Positions 29,081 through 37,484 of a DNA stretch of 37,484 bases are shown here, piece by piece (the first letter of the stretch is position 1; each line of letters opens with the position of its first letter). The notes beneath the pieces were generated by a model. The model was not told where the DNA came from, did no database searches, and saw nothing but the letters and a program-made list of their open reading frames with translations. The stretch comes from Nitrospirota bacterium. GTDB lineage: Bacteria; Nitrospirota_A; Leptospirillia; Leptospirillales; Leptospirillaceae. The position numbers and the translations under genes were made by a program. Where the stretch lies: positions 1 to 37,484 of the forward strand of contig JAKCCY010000015.1 of the NCBI GenBank assembly GCA_021838765.1. Direction: 5' to 3'.

Positions 29081-29915
29081 CGAAGAAGGGAATGCGGGAT
29101 CCAGAACGCGTTCCCGGGGAATTTACATACTTCCGAATCTTTTTACCACGGGAAATCTGTTTTTTGGCTTTCTCGCGATTCTGTCAAGCTTCCAGCATGA
29201 TTTCAAAAAGGCCGCCTTTTCCATTTTGATCGCTTCTGTTTTTGACAATCTTGACGGAAAAGTGGCGAGGCTCGCCAGGGCTACAAGCCAGTTTGGGGTT
29301 GAATACGACAGCCTTGCCGACCTCGTTTCCTTTGGCGTGGCTCCGGCCTTTCTGGTTCTGAATGCGAGTCTCGGAGGTTACCACCGGCTCGGTTTGATGG
29401 CCGCATTCTTGTTCGCTGCCTGTGGTGCCCTTCGATTGGCCAGATTCAATGTCATTACGTCCAAGGTCTCCTCGCGCTACTTTATCGGGCTCCCCATCCC
29501 CGCGGGTGCCCTTTTCATCGCCTCTGCCGAAATTGTCTCAACGGGTCCGCTTTCAACGGTCATTCCGTTTTCGCCCATGTTTTTTCTTGTGTCGACCTAC
29601 CTGGTTTCCATCCTGATGGTCAGTCCCATTCCATACAGGAGTTTCAAGGAGGTTCGATTCCTGAAAAAGCCGCAACATACCTTTGTTTCGGTATTGCTGG
29701 TCTCTCTTCTTTTCGTGCTTTATCCCAAACAATCCTTTTTTTTGGTCATTTTGACCTATGCTCTTCTGGGCCCCTCTGAATTTATTGTTTACAGATTTTT
29801 TATGAAAAGACCACAAATTCTGGAAACACTGCCCAATCCCCCCGCGTCTCCAACAGGCAGGTCTCTCAAGTCCCGTCTCCTTTCGGACCGGTTTAGCCAC
29901 CCCAAAAAACATTAG
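29061..29915 (+). CDS. pssA: CDP-diacylglycerol-serine O-phosphatidyltransferase
   Basis: 284 residues from the TTG at 29061, which has GAGGGGAG seven bases upstream and lies inside the end of psd (20-base overlap). The CDP-alcohol phosphotransferase motif is complete: NLDGKVARLARATSQFGVEY then DSLADLV. Several membrane segments follow. It joins serine to CDP-diacylglycerol, providing the substrate for Psd. The charged C-terminal tail (about 245-284) has no obvious feature. Other in-frame TTG codons exist upstream, but they would run deep into psd. Confidence 0.92.
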   Translation: MDTYPHDEEGNAGSRTRSRGIYILPNLFTTGNLFFGFLAILSSFQHDFKKAAFSILIASVFDNLDGKVARLARATSQFGVEYDSLADLVSFGVAPAFLVLNASLGGYHRLGLMAAFLFAACGALRLARFNVITSKVSSRYFIGLPIPAGALFIASAEIVSTGPLSTVIPFSPMFFLVSTYLVSILMVSPIPYRSFKEVRFLKKPQHTFVSVLLVSLLFVLYPKQSFFLVILTYALLGPSEFIVYRFFMKRPQILETLPNPPASPTGRSLKSRLLSDRFSHPKKH

Positions 29916-29969
29916 GAACCAACCAGAATCACATTGTTCACCTGGAATCTGAATCAGGGAGGAATCACC

Positions 29970-31529
29970 ATGGACAGCCAGATTGTTCGCATTTTCGACA
30001 CAACACTCAGGGATGGGGAGCAGAGCCCCGGAGCTTCGATGCAAAAAGAAGAGAAACTTCTTGTTGCGAGGCAACTTGCCCGTCTTGGGGTGGATGTCAT
30101 TGAAGCGGGATTTCCGGTTGCAAGCCCTGATGATTTTTCTGCGGTTTCGGCCATCTCGAAAGATATTCAGGATGGTCCCATCATATGCGCCCTTGCCAGA
30201 GCGGTAGATCGTGATATCACTGTCGCTGCCGAAGCCCTCTCCGGAGCTTCTCGCGGACGGATTCACACGTTTATCGCCACAAGCCCCCTTCATATGGAAA
30301 AAAAGCTCAAGATGTCAGAGGATCAGGTACTCAAAAGTATTTTCAAGTCGGTTTCCATGGCGCGTGGATATGGTTATGAGGTGGAGTTTTCCGCTGAAGA
30401 CGCCACCCGGTCAGAGCCGGATTTTCTCATAAGGGCAGTGACCTGCGCGATCGAAGCGGGAGCCGGTATCATCAATCTTCCCGATACGGTCGGATACGCC
30501 GTTCCGTCCCAGATATCGGAGATGTTCAGAAATCTGATTTCCAGAGTGCCGGGTGCCGGGAATGTGATTTTCTCATGCCACTGTCACGATGACCTGGGTC
30601 TGTCGGTTGCGAACTCTCTGGCAGCGGTTGAAGCAGGTGCCCGTCAGGTTGAGTGCACGATAAACGGTATCGGAGAGAGGGCGGGAAATGCGGCCCTTGA
30701 AGAGATTGTGATGGCCCTTAAGGTCAGGAAGCCGTACTTTGGAGTAGAGACTGCGATCCGGACCGAAGAGTTCACCAAAACAAGCCGCCTTGTCTCAACA
30801 GTCACAGGAATGATGGTTCAGCCCAACAAGGCGATTGTCGGAGAAAATGCTTTTGCCCATGAGTCGGGGATCCATCAGGATGGCTATCTTAAAGATAAGA
30901 AAACCTATGAAATTATGGGAAGGGAACAGGTTGGGGCCAGTGCCGGGGGGCTGATTCTTGGAAAACACTCCGGGAGGCATGCCCTCAAGGATCGTCTTTT
31001 GACCATGGGATATTCCTTTGGTGAAGAGGAGCTGAACGATCTCTACGACCGGTTCAAGAAGCTTGCCGACCAAAAAAAAGAAATCTTTGAAGAAGATATT
31101 GAAACATTGATCGTGGCAACAGGACGGAAGACCTCCTTCCGGTTCATCCTGAAGAGGTTGCACTTAAGTGGTGGCACCGAGATTCCTCCAACGGCCACCA
31201 TCGTTCTTGATGTCGATGGGCAGGAACACCGGATGGCTGGATTGGGAGATGGCCCGGTCGATGCGATCTACCGAACGCTCGCAAAGATGACCAAAACGAC
31301 CCCAAGACTTGTTTCTTATGTCGTCAAAGCCATTACAGGCGGTACCGATGCCCAGGGGGAAGTCACGGTAAGACTTGAAGAAGAGGGTGTACTCGCTGTG
31401 GGAAGAGGGTCCGATACAGACATTCTGGTCGCTTCCGCCAAGGCGTATTTGTCCGCTTTAAATCGCCTTGATCGTAAAAAAAGCCAGGAGCACAAAGCAG
31501 ACGGAGAGGTGTCCCGTCCTGTTCTTTGA
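29970..31529 (+). CDS. leuA: 2-isopropylmalate synthase
   Basis: 519 residues from the ATG at 29970 (GGGAGG seven bases upstream). The HMGL-like barrel starts VRIFDTTLRDGEQSPGASM and has the metal site FSCHCHDDLGLSVAN plus NGIGERAGNAALEEIVMALK. The C-terminal LeuA dimerisation/leucine-sensing domain covers about 395-505. It condenses acetyl-CoA with 2-oxoisovalerate as the first committed step to leucine, and is feedback inhibited by leucine. It is followed 66 bases later by leuB. leuC and leuD are not in the window. Confidence 0.96.
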   Translation: MDSQIVRIFDTTLRDGEQSPGASMQKEEKLLVARQLARLGVDVIEAGFPVASPDDFSAVSAISKDIQDGPIICALARAVDRDITVAAEALSGASRGRIHTFIATSPLHMEKKLKMSEDQVLKSIFKSVSMARGYGYEVEFSAEDATRSEPDFLIRAVTCAIEAGAGIINLPDTVGYAVPSQISEMFRNLISRVPGAGNVIFSCHCHDDLGLSVANSLAAVEAGARQVECTINGIGERAGNAALEEIVMALKVRKPYFGVETAIRTEEFTKTSRLVSTVTGMMVQPNKAIVGENAFAHESGIHQDGYLKDKKTYEIMGREQVGASAGGLILGKHSGRHALKDRLLTMGYSFGEEELNDLYDRFKKLADQKKEIFEEDIETLIVATGRKTSFRFILKRLHLSGGTEIPPTATIVLDVDGQEHRMAGLGDGPVDAIYRTLAKMTKTTPRLVSYVVKAITGGTDAQGEVTVRLEEEGVLAVGRGSDTDILVASAKAYLSALNRLDRKKSQEHKADGEVSRPVL

Positions 31530-31595
31530 ATCAATCAGGTTTTAAAAATGGAATCCAACGATTCCGGTCGATAACAGATATATCGGAGATAAGTC

Positions 31596-32699
31596 ATGAG
31601 CATGTTCAAAAAGCACCAGATTCTTCTTCTTCCCGGTGATGGCATCGGTCCTGAAGTGACCGTTCCGGTCAGGGAGCTCGTTTCAGAGATCAATCGTTCG
31701 GAGTCGGGTTCCCAGGGAAAATTCCAGATTGAACTGCTTGAAGGACTCATCGGCGGGGCAGCAACGGATGCCACAGGAAAGCCCCTGCCAAAAGAAACCC
31801 TTGAAATGGCCGATTCCTGCGATGCTGTCCTCTTGGCGGCCGTTGGGGGTCCAAAATATGATCTTCTTCCCTATGAACTTCGTCCTGAACGGGCCCTTCT
31901 CGGGATCAGGGAACATTTGGGAGCGTTTGCCAATCTTCGCCCAGCCCGTCTTTTCCCGGAGCTTGTTGATGCCTCCACCCTGAAGCCGGAGGTGATTTCC
32001 GACCTGGATCTCATGGTCGTCCGGGAACTGACAGGGGGAATCTATTTTGGGAAGCCCAGGGGCATTGTGGAAGAGAATGGGATCAGGAGGGGAATCAATA
32101 CCGAAACCTACACCGAACCGGAGATCGAACGGGTTGCCCGGGTGGCATTTGACCTGGCCAGAAAAAGAAGCCATCGGGTCACCTCCGTCGACAAGGCCAA
32201 CGTCCTTGAGTCCTCGGTTCTCTGGAGAGAGGTTGTGATCCGCGTTCACAAGGATTATCCCGATGTGACACTTGATCATATGTATGTCGACAATGCGGCG
32301 ATGCAGCTTGTTCGCAAACCCAAACAGTTCGATGTCATCGTGACAGGGAACCTCTTCGGGGACATTCTCTCGGATGAGGCCTCCCAGCTGACCGGTTCCA
32401 TCGGGATGCTTGCATCCGCTTCCATTGGTGGAAAAACCGGGCTCTATGAGCCAATTCATGGATCCGCTCCCGATATCGCAGGCAAGAATATCGCAAACCC
32501 GATGGCGATGATCCTTTCCCTGGCGCTTCTCTTGCGGTATTCACTCAACCGTGAGGATCTCGCCCAGAGAATTGAACGCTCCGTTTCATCCGTTCTCGCC
32601 CAGGGATTCCGGACAGCGGACATCGCACAGGTCAAGGGACAGGTTTTGGGTACTCGGGAAATGGGTGAAAAAATCATCAGGGAGTATTCTCGGGTCTAA
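31596..32699 (+). CDS. leuB: 3-isopropylmalate dehydrogenase
   Basis: 367 residues. It starts with [20 protein letters not shown] and has the substrate arginines in [14 protein letters not shown], the tyrosine/lysine part in [32 protein letters not shown] and the NAD-site block [20 protein letters not shown]. It oxidises and decarboxylates 3-isopropylmalate with NAD. The ATG has CGGAGATAA upstream. It lies between leuA and asd on the same strand with short gaps. Confidence 0.97.
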   Translation: MSMFKKHQILLLPGDGIGPEVTVPVRELVSEINRSESGSQGKFQIELLEGLIGGAATDATGKPLPKETLEMADSCDAVLLAAVGGPKYDLLPYELRPERALLGIREHLGAFANLRPARLFPELVDASTLKPEVISDLDLMVVRELTGGIYFGKPRGIVEENGIRRGINTETYTEPEIERVARVAFDLARKRSHRVTSVDKANVLESSVLWREVVIRVHKDYPDVTLDHMYVDNAAMQLVRKPKQFDVIVTGNLFGDILSDEASQLTGSIGMLASASIGGKTGLYEPIHGSAPDIAGKNIANPMAMILSLALLLRYSLNREDLAQRIERSVSSVLAQGFRTADIAQVKGQVLGTREMGEKIIREYSRV

Positions 32700-32718
32700 C
32701 TCTTGTAAAGGATTGGTT

Positions 32719-33771
32719 GTGAAGAAGATCAAAGAATTATGCGTCGGTATTTTTGGGGCAACAGGGGCTGTGGGAAAGGAGATGATTTCCATACTGGAAG
32801 AACGGCGTTTTCCGGTGGGGGAACTTCGACTTTTCGCAACCGAGCGGTCCGCCGGAGAAAAAGTGTCTTTTAAAGGTCGGACCATAACGGTTTCCTCTTT
32901 TGATAACCCGGAAAAAGCCAAGGGAATCCATATTGCCCTTTTATCGGCGGGAGCGACACCAAGTCTTGAAATTTCTCCTATCCTCAGGGACCAGGGGATT
33001 CTTGTCATCGATAATAGCTCGGCATTCAGGATGGATCCGAATGTTCCCCTTGTGGTTCCGGAGATCAATCCTTCAAAAATTCCGGCTTATCCGGCGGGAG
33101 CGATCGTGGCCAATCCCAATTGCGCCACGATCCAGATGCTTTTGGCCATCAAGCCTCTCATTGATTGTGCTGGGGCAAAAAGGATTGTGGTCACGACCTT
33201 CCAGTCGGTCTCCGGGACGGGAAAAGATGCGATGGATGAGCTCACAACCCAGCTTTCTCTGATATTGAACGGAAGGATCGGGGATGTTGCTCCGAAGGTT
33301 TATCCCCACCAGATTGCCTTTAACGTTCTTCCGCACATCGACTCTTTTCTTCCGGATGGCTATACCAAGGAAGAGGAGAAAATGGTGAACGAGACACGGA
33401 AGATTCTGGATATGGCCGATATCAGGGTAACGGCAACTACGGTGAGGGTCCCCGTTATGGTCGGTCATAGCGAGGCGGTCAATATCGAGTTTGAAAGGGA
33501 TCTTTCTCCCGAAACAGCCCGGAAAATTCTCGAGAAAGCTCCTGGAGTGAAAGTTCTGGACAATCCTTCGGACTGCGAGTATCCACTCCCGATGGATGTG
33601 GCTGGTCAGGACGATGTTTATGTCGGTCGGATCCGGCGGGATTTTTCTGTCGATCATGGCTTGAACCTGTGGGTTGTCGGGGATAATCTGAGAAAAGGGG
33701 CAGCGTTGAATGCTGTTCAGATCGCCGAGTTTTCCCTGGGCATACTCCCCAATCATCGGGAAAAAAAATGA
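32719..33771 (+). CDS. asd: Aspartate-semialdehyde dehydrogenase
   Basis: 350 residues from the GTG at 32719, which has AAAGGA six bases upstream and gives the typical start CVGIFGATGAVGKEMISILE. The active cysteine is near residue 135 in VANPNCATIQ, and the catalytic histidine is in the GHSEAVNIE block. It makes aspartate semialdehyde, the branch point for lysine, methionine and threonine (and so isoleucine), which links it to the ilv genes upstream. The stop overlaps the nadA start by four bases (ATGA). Confidence 0.95.
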   Translation: MKKIKELCVGIFGATGAVGKEMISILEERRFPVGELRLFATERSAGEKVSFKGRTITVSSFDNPEKAKGIHIALLSAGATPSLEISPILRDQGILVIDNSSAFRMDPNVPLVVPEINPSKIPAYPAGAIVANPNCATIQMLLAIKPLIDCAGAKRIVVTTFQSVSGTGKDAMDELTTQLSLILNGRIGDVAPKVYPHQIAFNVLPHIDSFLPDGYTKEEEKMVNETRKILDMADIRVTATTVRVPVMVGHSEAVNIEFERDLSPETARKILEKAPGVKVLDNPSDCEYPLPMDVAGQDDVYVGRIRRDFSVDHGLNLWVVGDNLRKGAALNAVQIAEFSLGILPNHREKK

Positions 33772-34730
33772 ATAATCTCTCTTCTTCCAAGGAATACGGC
33801 ACAATGCCCGCTCAGGATCCTGCCATAGCGGACCTTGTTGCCCGTATCCAAAAACTGAAACAGGAGCGCGGGGCGGTCATTCTGGCCCATAATTACCAGG
33901 TAGGCGATGTCCAGGATGTTGCGGATCTGGTGGGGGACTCTCTGGAACTTGCCCGATGGGCGGCAACCGGGTCGGCCCCTGTCATTCTTTTTTGCGGTGT
34001 TCATTTCATGGCCGAGACCGCCAAAATTTTAAATCCGTCCCGGAGGGTCATCGTTCCCGACCTTGACGCAGGATGCCCTATGGCGGACATGATCACCCCG
34101 GAAGAGGTCGATCGACTGAGAGCCGAACACCCGGGTGCGGTAGTTGTGACCTACGTCAACTCACCGGCTGCGGTCAAAGCCAAAAGCGATATCTGCTGCA
34201 CTTCGGCCAATGCTGTGAAGATCGTCAACTCGATTCCCGAGTCTGTTCCCGTCATCTTTATTCCCGACCAGTTCCTGGGAGATTTTGTCCAGCGGCAAAC
34301 GGGACGAAATCTGATCCTTTTCAGGGGATTTTGCCCAACGCACATGAGAATCATGGCAAAGGACATTCATCAGGCCAAGGAGGAACACCCGGATGCGCTG
34401 GTCCTGGCTCATCCGGAATGTCAGCCTGATGTCGCGATGATTGCGGATGTTGTGACATCAACATCAAAAATGGCCACGGAGGTCCGTAACTTTTCCGGGC
34501 AAACAGTGATTGTCGGGACCGAAACGGGAATGATCCATCGCCTTCAGAAGGAAAATCCGGGGAAAAGCTTTGTCGCTGCCTGCACTACCTGTGATTGTGC
34601 CAACATGAAGGTCAATTCTCTTGAAAAAATTCTTTGGGCGCTGGAAGATATGGCTCCGGAAATCGAGATTCCCGAAGAGATCAGGCTTCCGGCAAGCCAA
34701 GCTCTTCAAAGAATGCTGGACATTGCCTAG
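33768..34730 (+). CDS. nadA: Quinolinate synthase
   Basis: 320 residues. The family start ERGAVILAHNYQVGDVQDVA is clear, with DLVGDSLELARWAA. Three cysteine regions bind the 4Fe-4S cluster: near residue 76 (FCGVHFMAETAKI), near 144 (DICCTSANA) and near 278 (CTTCDCANMK). It condenses iminoaspartate with dihydroxyacetone phosphate to quinolinate, a NAD precursor. The ATG at 33768 is coupled to the asd stop; a second ATG at 33804 is possible. nadB and nadC are not in the window. Confidence 0.95.
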   Translation: MNNLSSSKEYGTMPAQDPAIADLVARIQKLKQERGAVILAHNYQVGDVQDVADLVGDSLELARWAATGSAPVILFCGVHFMAETAKILNPSRRVIVPDLDAGCPMADMITPEEVDRLRAEHPGAVVVTYVNSPAAVKAKSDICCTSANAVKIVNSIPESVPVIFIPDQFLGDFVQRQTGRNLILFRGFCPTHMRIMAKDIHQAKEEHPDALVLAHPECQPDVAMIADVVTSTSKMATEVRNFSGQTVIVGTETGMIHRLQKENPGKSFVAACTTCDCANMKVNSLEKILWALEDMAPEIEIPEEIRLPASQALQRMLDIA

Positions 34731-34968
34731 CCTGACCCGTCTTTTTTGGTTTCTTGGGGTACTATTTCTGCTTCTGGCGGGGATGTCGGAGTTGTGGTCA
34801 AGATGGGGAAAAAAATCCGGTCTTCCCCTTCCCGGACGTCTTCCGGGAGATATTGAGATCCACAGGCCAGGATTTCATCTGTACTTCCCGTTAATGACAA
34901 GCCTTTTGCTTTCTGTCGGATTATCTCTCTTATTTTTTCTGTTTTCCTGGATCTCCCGAAAATTCTGA
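34723..34968 (+). CDS. DUF2905 small membrane protein
   Basis: 81 residues from the TTG at 34723, overlapping the end of nadA by eight bases. Two membrane segments (FWFLGVLFLLLAGMSELW and FPLMTSLLLSVGLSLLFFLF) flank the family motif LPGRLPGDIEIHRPGFHLYF. DUF2905 proteins are widespread inner-membrane proteins of unknown function. The start codon is uncertain because the ribosome binding site is weak. The 3' end overlaps the convergent gene by 39 bases. Confidence 0.8.
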   Translation: MPSLTRLFWFLGVLFLLLAGMSELWSRWGKKSGLPLPGRLPGDIEIHRPGFHLYFPLMTSLLLSVGLSLLFFLFSWISRKF

Positions 34969-35421
34969 TGGTTTTGTCGATGGTGTCTGGCACTGTGGCT
35001 CAAACGCGCCTGATTCAAGATCCAGAAGAGCTTTCCTGAGGGCTTCTTTCAGTTCGGGCAGATTTTTGGCATTGTTCCGGATCGCTCCGAGAATATTTTC
35101 GAGTTTTGCCAGCCGGGAAAGCTCCCGGTCTTCCGATGCCATCCGGTCGAGTTCCCGATAAAAATCCGGATAAACAGGCTCAATGAATGTTCTCAAAAGG
35201 TTTAACCCTTCGAGAAGTTCAGGAGGCATCACAGCTCCAAAGCCCACGATCAAAAATGAGCCTCCTTTGAACAAAATAACCGAGTCACCCTGTTTCGAGA
35301 GGGGAATCACTTTTTCAACCGTTTTTCCTTCGGCCTCCTCAAGAGAGGTCAATAACCCCGGACAGCTTCTTGCAAATTCATTTTTTTTCCGGTTAAGTCG
35401 CCATTTATCGTCTATTTGCAT
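34930..35421 (-). CDS. Unrecognised protein
   Basis: 163 residues. No family is recognised. The start is mixed and basic, then a beta-rich middle (VEKVIPLSKQGDSVILFKGG, SFLIVGFGAV) leads to a long helical part (about 85-140) and a polar proline/serine-rich tail. The ATG has AAGGA four bases upstream, a good ribosome binding site. It is convergent with the DUF2905 gene and overlaps its 3' end by 39 bases. It looks like a soluble cytoplasmic protein; no signal peptide or membrane segment is seen. Confidence 0.7.
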   Translation of the reverse strand: MQIDDKWRLNRKKNEFARSCPGLLTSLEEAEGKTVEKVIPLSKQGDSVILFKGGSFLIVGFGAVMPPELLEGLNLLRTFIEPVYPDFYRELDRMASEDRELSRLAKLENILGAIRNNAKNLPELKEALRKALLDLESGAFEPQCQTPSTKPSEFSGDPGKQKK

Positions 35422-35720
35422 GATATCCTTCTGTTTCGAATCCTGTTCGGTTTTTTGCCAAATCGCCCCTCCAAGACCATATGTTTCAATCGTGGCGCTT
35501 CAGGGGTCTAAAGTTGTTCTTCCAGTCTTGGCATTGTGATACCAGCTTCGATGGCGAGTCAATCATCTGGGATTTTCCGGGAGCGGGATGAACTCCCAAA
35601 ACGCCTTTTGTTGGTATAGAATGGATTTTCAGAAATCCTTGGAAATCAGGGTTGGACGAATGTCGGGATGTGAATCCGTTTTATTTTTCCCGGAGGTTTG
35701 GAGTCATTGGAGCCAATCGT
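35422..35720. other. Intergenic region, divergent gene starts
   Basis: This 299-base gap between a minus-strand and a plus-strand gene should contain both promoters. TATAGAAT at about 35621-35628 could be a -10 box for the plus strand, but no good -35 box is seen. No RNA gene or repeat is evident. Confidence 0.3.
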
Positions 35721-36137
35721 ATGAAAATCCGGCATATTGACCATGTGGCCATCCCTGTTTCGGATTTGGCCAGATCGATCCGGTGGTATCAGGACGTTCT
35801 GGGATTGACCCGGCGTTATGAGAAGGAATGGGGGGACTATCCGGCCATGATGTGTGCGGGAGAGACTTGTGTCGCGCTGATTCATCCGGTTGTGACACTT
35901 CCGCTTCCTCCATCGCCAGGATCCGATCCGGACCGTCATCTGGCATTCAATGTGGATCGCGAAGGTTTTGATGAGGCTGTGATGGAAATGGCCAAAAGGC
36001 AGATTCCCTTTACGACCGACGACCATGGCATTTCCCTCTCTATTTATTTCTTCGATCCCGATGGCCACTGGATCGAGATCACCACCTTTGATCTGCCGGT
36101 CGGGAGACAACGGGGCGATCGACCTCACCCGTTCTGA
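35721..36137 (+). CDS. VOC-family (glyoxalase-like) metalloprotein
   Basis: 138 residues from the ATG at 35721 (GGAG eight bases upstream). It has the vicinal oxygen chelate fold: KIRHIDHVAIPVSDLARSIR followed by WYQDVLGLTRRYE, then DRHLAFNV and FFDPDGHWIEITTFD. Candidate metal ligands are the histidine of HIDHV, the histidine of RHLAF and the glutamate of WIEIT. The substrate cannot be read; relatives include glyoxalase I, dioxygenases and resistance proteins. The charged tail (about 125-138) is not part of the fold. It lies 49 bases before purU. Confidence 0.85.
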   Translation: MKIRHIDHVAIPVSDLARSIRWYQDVLGLTRRYEKEWGDYPAMMCAGETCVALIHPVVTLPLPPSPGSDPDRHLAFNVDREGFDEAVMEMAKRQIPFTTDDHGISLSIYFFDPDGHWIEITTFDLPVGRQRGDRPHPF

Positions 36138-36186
36138 GAATTCCGGGTATGATGAGAAAGATGATCTTTAGACGGAAAGGATCACC

Positions 36187-37038
36187 TTGAGACACCTTGT
36201 GTTGACCATGTCCTGTCCGGATGCGTGCGGGATCATTTCGGCTGTCAGCGGATTTCTGGCAGATCACGGAGGCTGGATCGATGAAGCCAGCTATCATTCA
36301 GATCCTTCCACCCAATGGTTTTTCATGCGTCAGGCGATCAGGGCCGATAGTCTGGACTTTCCCCAGGACGCTTTTTCGGATCTCTTTTCCCCCATCGCCG
36401 ACCGTTTTGGTATCAAGTGGCGCATTTGGGATACTGGCCAGAAAAAGCGTGTTGTGGTTCTTGCGAGCCGGGAAGATCACTGTGTCAACGAACTCATTCA
36501 CCGGGCCTCCACCGGAGATGGGCCGTTCGAGATTGTCTCAATCCTTTCGAACCATGAAAACTTGCGATCATTTGTCGAGTGGAACCGGATTCCCTTTCAT
36601 TACCTTCCGGTGGATTCCCAATCCCCACAGGACCACTTCTCTGAAATTGCACGTCTCTTTTTAGAGTACAAGGGAGATGTCATGGTCCTTGCGCGATATA
36701 TGAGGATCCTCCCAGAATCCATCTGCACCCGGTTTTCAGGTCGCATCCTGAATATCCATCACAGCTTCCTCCCCTCATTTGCCGGGGCGAGCCCCTATCG
36801 TCAGGCTTTTTTGCGCGGCGTCAAACTGATAGGGGCCACCTGCCATTATGTGACGGCAGAGCTTGATGCCGGTCCCATCATCGAGCAGGACGTTATCCGG
36901 ATCGATCATGGCGATTCTCCGGAAGAGATGGCCCGACTTGGCCGTGACATTGAAAAGCTGGTTCTGGCCAGGGGGCTCCGCTATCATGTCGAGGATCGGG
37001 TTTTGGTCCATGACAACCGGACCATCGTTTTTCATTAA
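36187..37038 (+). CDS. purU: Formyltetrahydrofolate deformylase
   Basis: 283 residues. An N-terminal ACT domain (LVLTMSCPDACGIISAVSGF) precedes the formyltransferase-like domain with the catalytic set in ILNIHHSFLPSFAGASPYRQ and GATCHYVTAELDAGPIIEQD (Asn, His and Asp present). It hydrolyses 10-formyltetrahydrofolate to formate and tetrahydrofolate, balancing one-carbon pools. The start is TTG at 36187 with AAAGGA upstream. It stands next to the VOC gene. Confidence 0.95.
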   Translation: MRHLVLTMSCPDACGIISAVSGFLADHGGWIDEASYHSDPSTQWFFMRQAIRADSLDFPQDAFSDLFSPIADRFGIKWRIWDTGQKKRVVVLASREDHCVNELIHRASTGDGPFEIVSILSNHENLRSFVEWNRIPFHYLPVDSQSPQDHFSEIARLFLEYKGDVMVLARYMRILPESICTRFSGRILNIHHSFLPSFAGASPYRQAFLRGVKLIGATCHYVTAELDAGPIIEQDVIRIDHGDSPEEMARLGRDIEKLVLARGLRYHVEDRVLVHDNRTIVFH

Positions 37039-37067
37039 CGTTGGTCACTTCCCCGCGCATTATTCTT

Positions 37068-37085
37068 CTTAGGCCACAGGCCAAG
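37068..37085 (-). repeat. Bulged-T hairpin just after the transposase gene
   Basis: On the minus strand CTTGGCC, loop TGT, then GGCC-T-AAG forms a seven-base stem with one extrahelical T. IS200/IS605 elements carry such imperfect palindromes with an unpaired T near their ends, where TnpA recognises single-stranded DNA. It begins seven bases after the transposase stop. Confidence 0.6.
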
Positions 37086-37091
37086 AGGGGG

Positions 37092-37484
37092 TCAAGCGGG
37101 CGATTTTGTTTTTCTTCTTCCCGCTTTTTCAGTTGTTCCTTGAGCTTCCACATAGCGACGGACCGTTTCCAGTGTCGCTCCGCCCACACTCCCCACATAG
37201 TAGGCCCGATGCCAGAAATACGGTTCCCGGTAGAACGGCTTGAGATGCTCCGAAAATCGGTTGCGAACACGCCTGGAAGAGGCCGTTTTCAGATTGTTGA
37301 TCAGGGTGGAGATGTTGAGTGCCGGGTGGATCTCCGCCAGAAGATGCACATGATCCGCTTCCCCTCCGAATTCCAGCAAGGTGCATCGCCATTCCGCCAG
37401 AATCTCGCCGAAGGCGCCCTGCAAATATTCCAGAAGATCCGGAGCGAGCGTCTTGCGCCGATACTTTGTCACAAAGACAATGTG
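37092..37484 (-). CDS. tnpA: IS200/IS605-family transposase TnpA, start beyond window edge
   Basis: 130 residues are visible and the frame remains open to the right edge with the expected HIVFVTKYRRK start region, so only a few N-terminal residues are missing. The HUH histidines are in GEADHVHLLAEIHP and the catalytic tyrosine in YVGSVGGATLETVRRYVEAQ. This Y1 enzyme moves as single-stranded circles without target duplication. The length suits a lone-tnpA element; no tnpB is visible on this side. The tail is short and lysine rich. Confidence 0.92.
   Translation of the reverse strand, partial: HIVFVTKYRRKTLAPDLLEYLQGAFGEILAEWRCTLLEFGGEADHVHLLAEIHPALNISTLINNLKTASSRRVRNRFSEHLKPFYREPYFWHRAYYVGSVGGATLETVRRYVEAQGTTEKAGRRKTKSPA

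Overview
The window is bacterial chromosome around the replication origin, with a mobilizable genomic island on its left side. Base composition is intermediate. The core genes (dnaA-dnaN-gyrB-gyrA on one side of the origin, ilvBNC-psd-pssA-leuA-leuB-asd-nadA on the other), the two-piece queC/queE set and the tmRNA tag fit an acidophilic Nitrospirota such as Leptospirillum. That assignment rests on gene order and protein character recalled from memory, so it is only a moderate-confidence inference.

Left part (1 to about 11873): an integrative and mobilizable element inserted at the 3' end of the tmRNA gene ssrA. From the ssrA end inwards it holds a P4-type tyrosine integrase, a predicted type IV restriction enzyme (EVE/PUA-like reader plus Mrr nuclease), an XRE-type regulator divergent from an AlpA-type regulator, a candidate oriT, a MobC-like accessory protein, and a long relaxase with a C-terminal TOPRIM domain. 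A small gene with an in-frame TGA follows, then a two-gene CBASS-like defence pair (patatin phospholipase and CD-NTase), then a SNF2-type DEAH helicase cut by the window edge. No type IV secretion genes are present, so transfer would need a helper. The far attachment site is not in the window, so the element continues to the left. The most striking structure is a pair of small genes, one encoding a membrane protein and one a coiled coil, nested in another frame inside the relaxase gene, exactly across the linker between its two domains.

Middle part (11873 to 24424, all minus strand): ssrA with its own promoter and terminator, smpB, a leucyl aminopeptidase, queC, queE, a TPR protein, gyrA, gyrB, dnaN and dnaA. 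recF is absent from its usual place between dnaN and gyrB. The 626-base gap 24425 to 25050 looks like oriC, with several DnaA-box-like sites and an AT-rich stretch bracketed by two copies of a 14-base repeat.

Right part (25051 to 34968, plus strand): a tightly packed run for branched-chain amino acids (ilvB, ilvN, ilvC, leuA, leuB), phospholipid head groups (psd, pssA), aspartate-semialdehyde dehydrogenase (asd), quinolinate synthase (nadA) and a small DUF2905 membrane protein. It is probably one operon read from a good sigma-70-type promoter beside the origin. Then come an unrecognised minus-strand protein, a VOC-family protein, formyltetrahydrofolate deformylase (purU), and the 3' part of an IS200/IS605 transposase with a bulged-T hairpin just after its stop.
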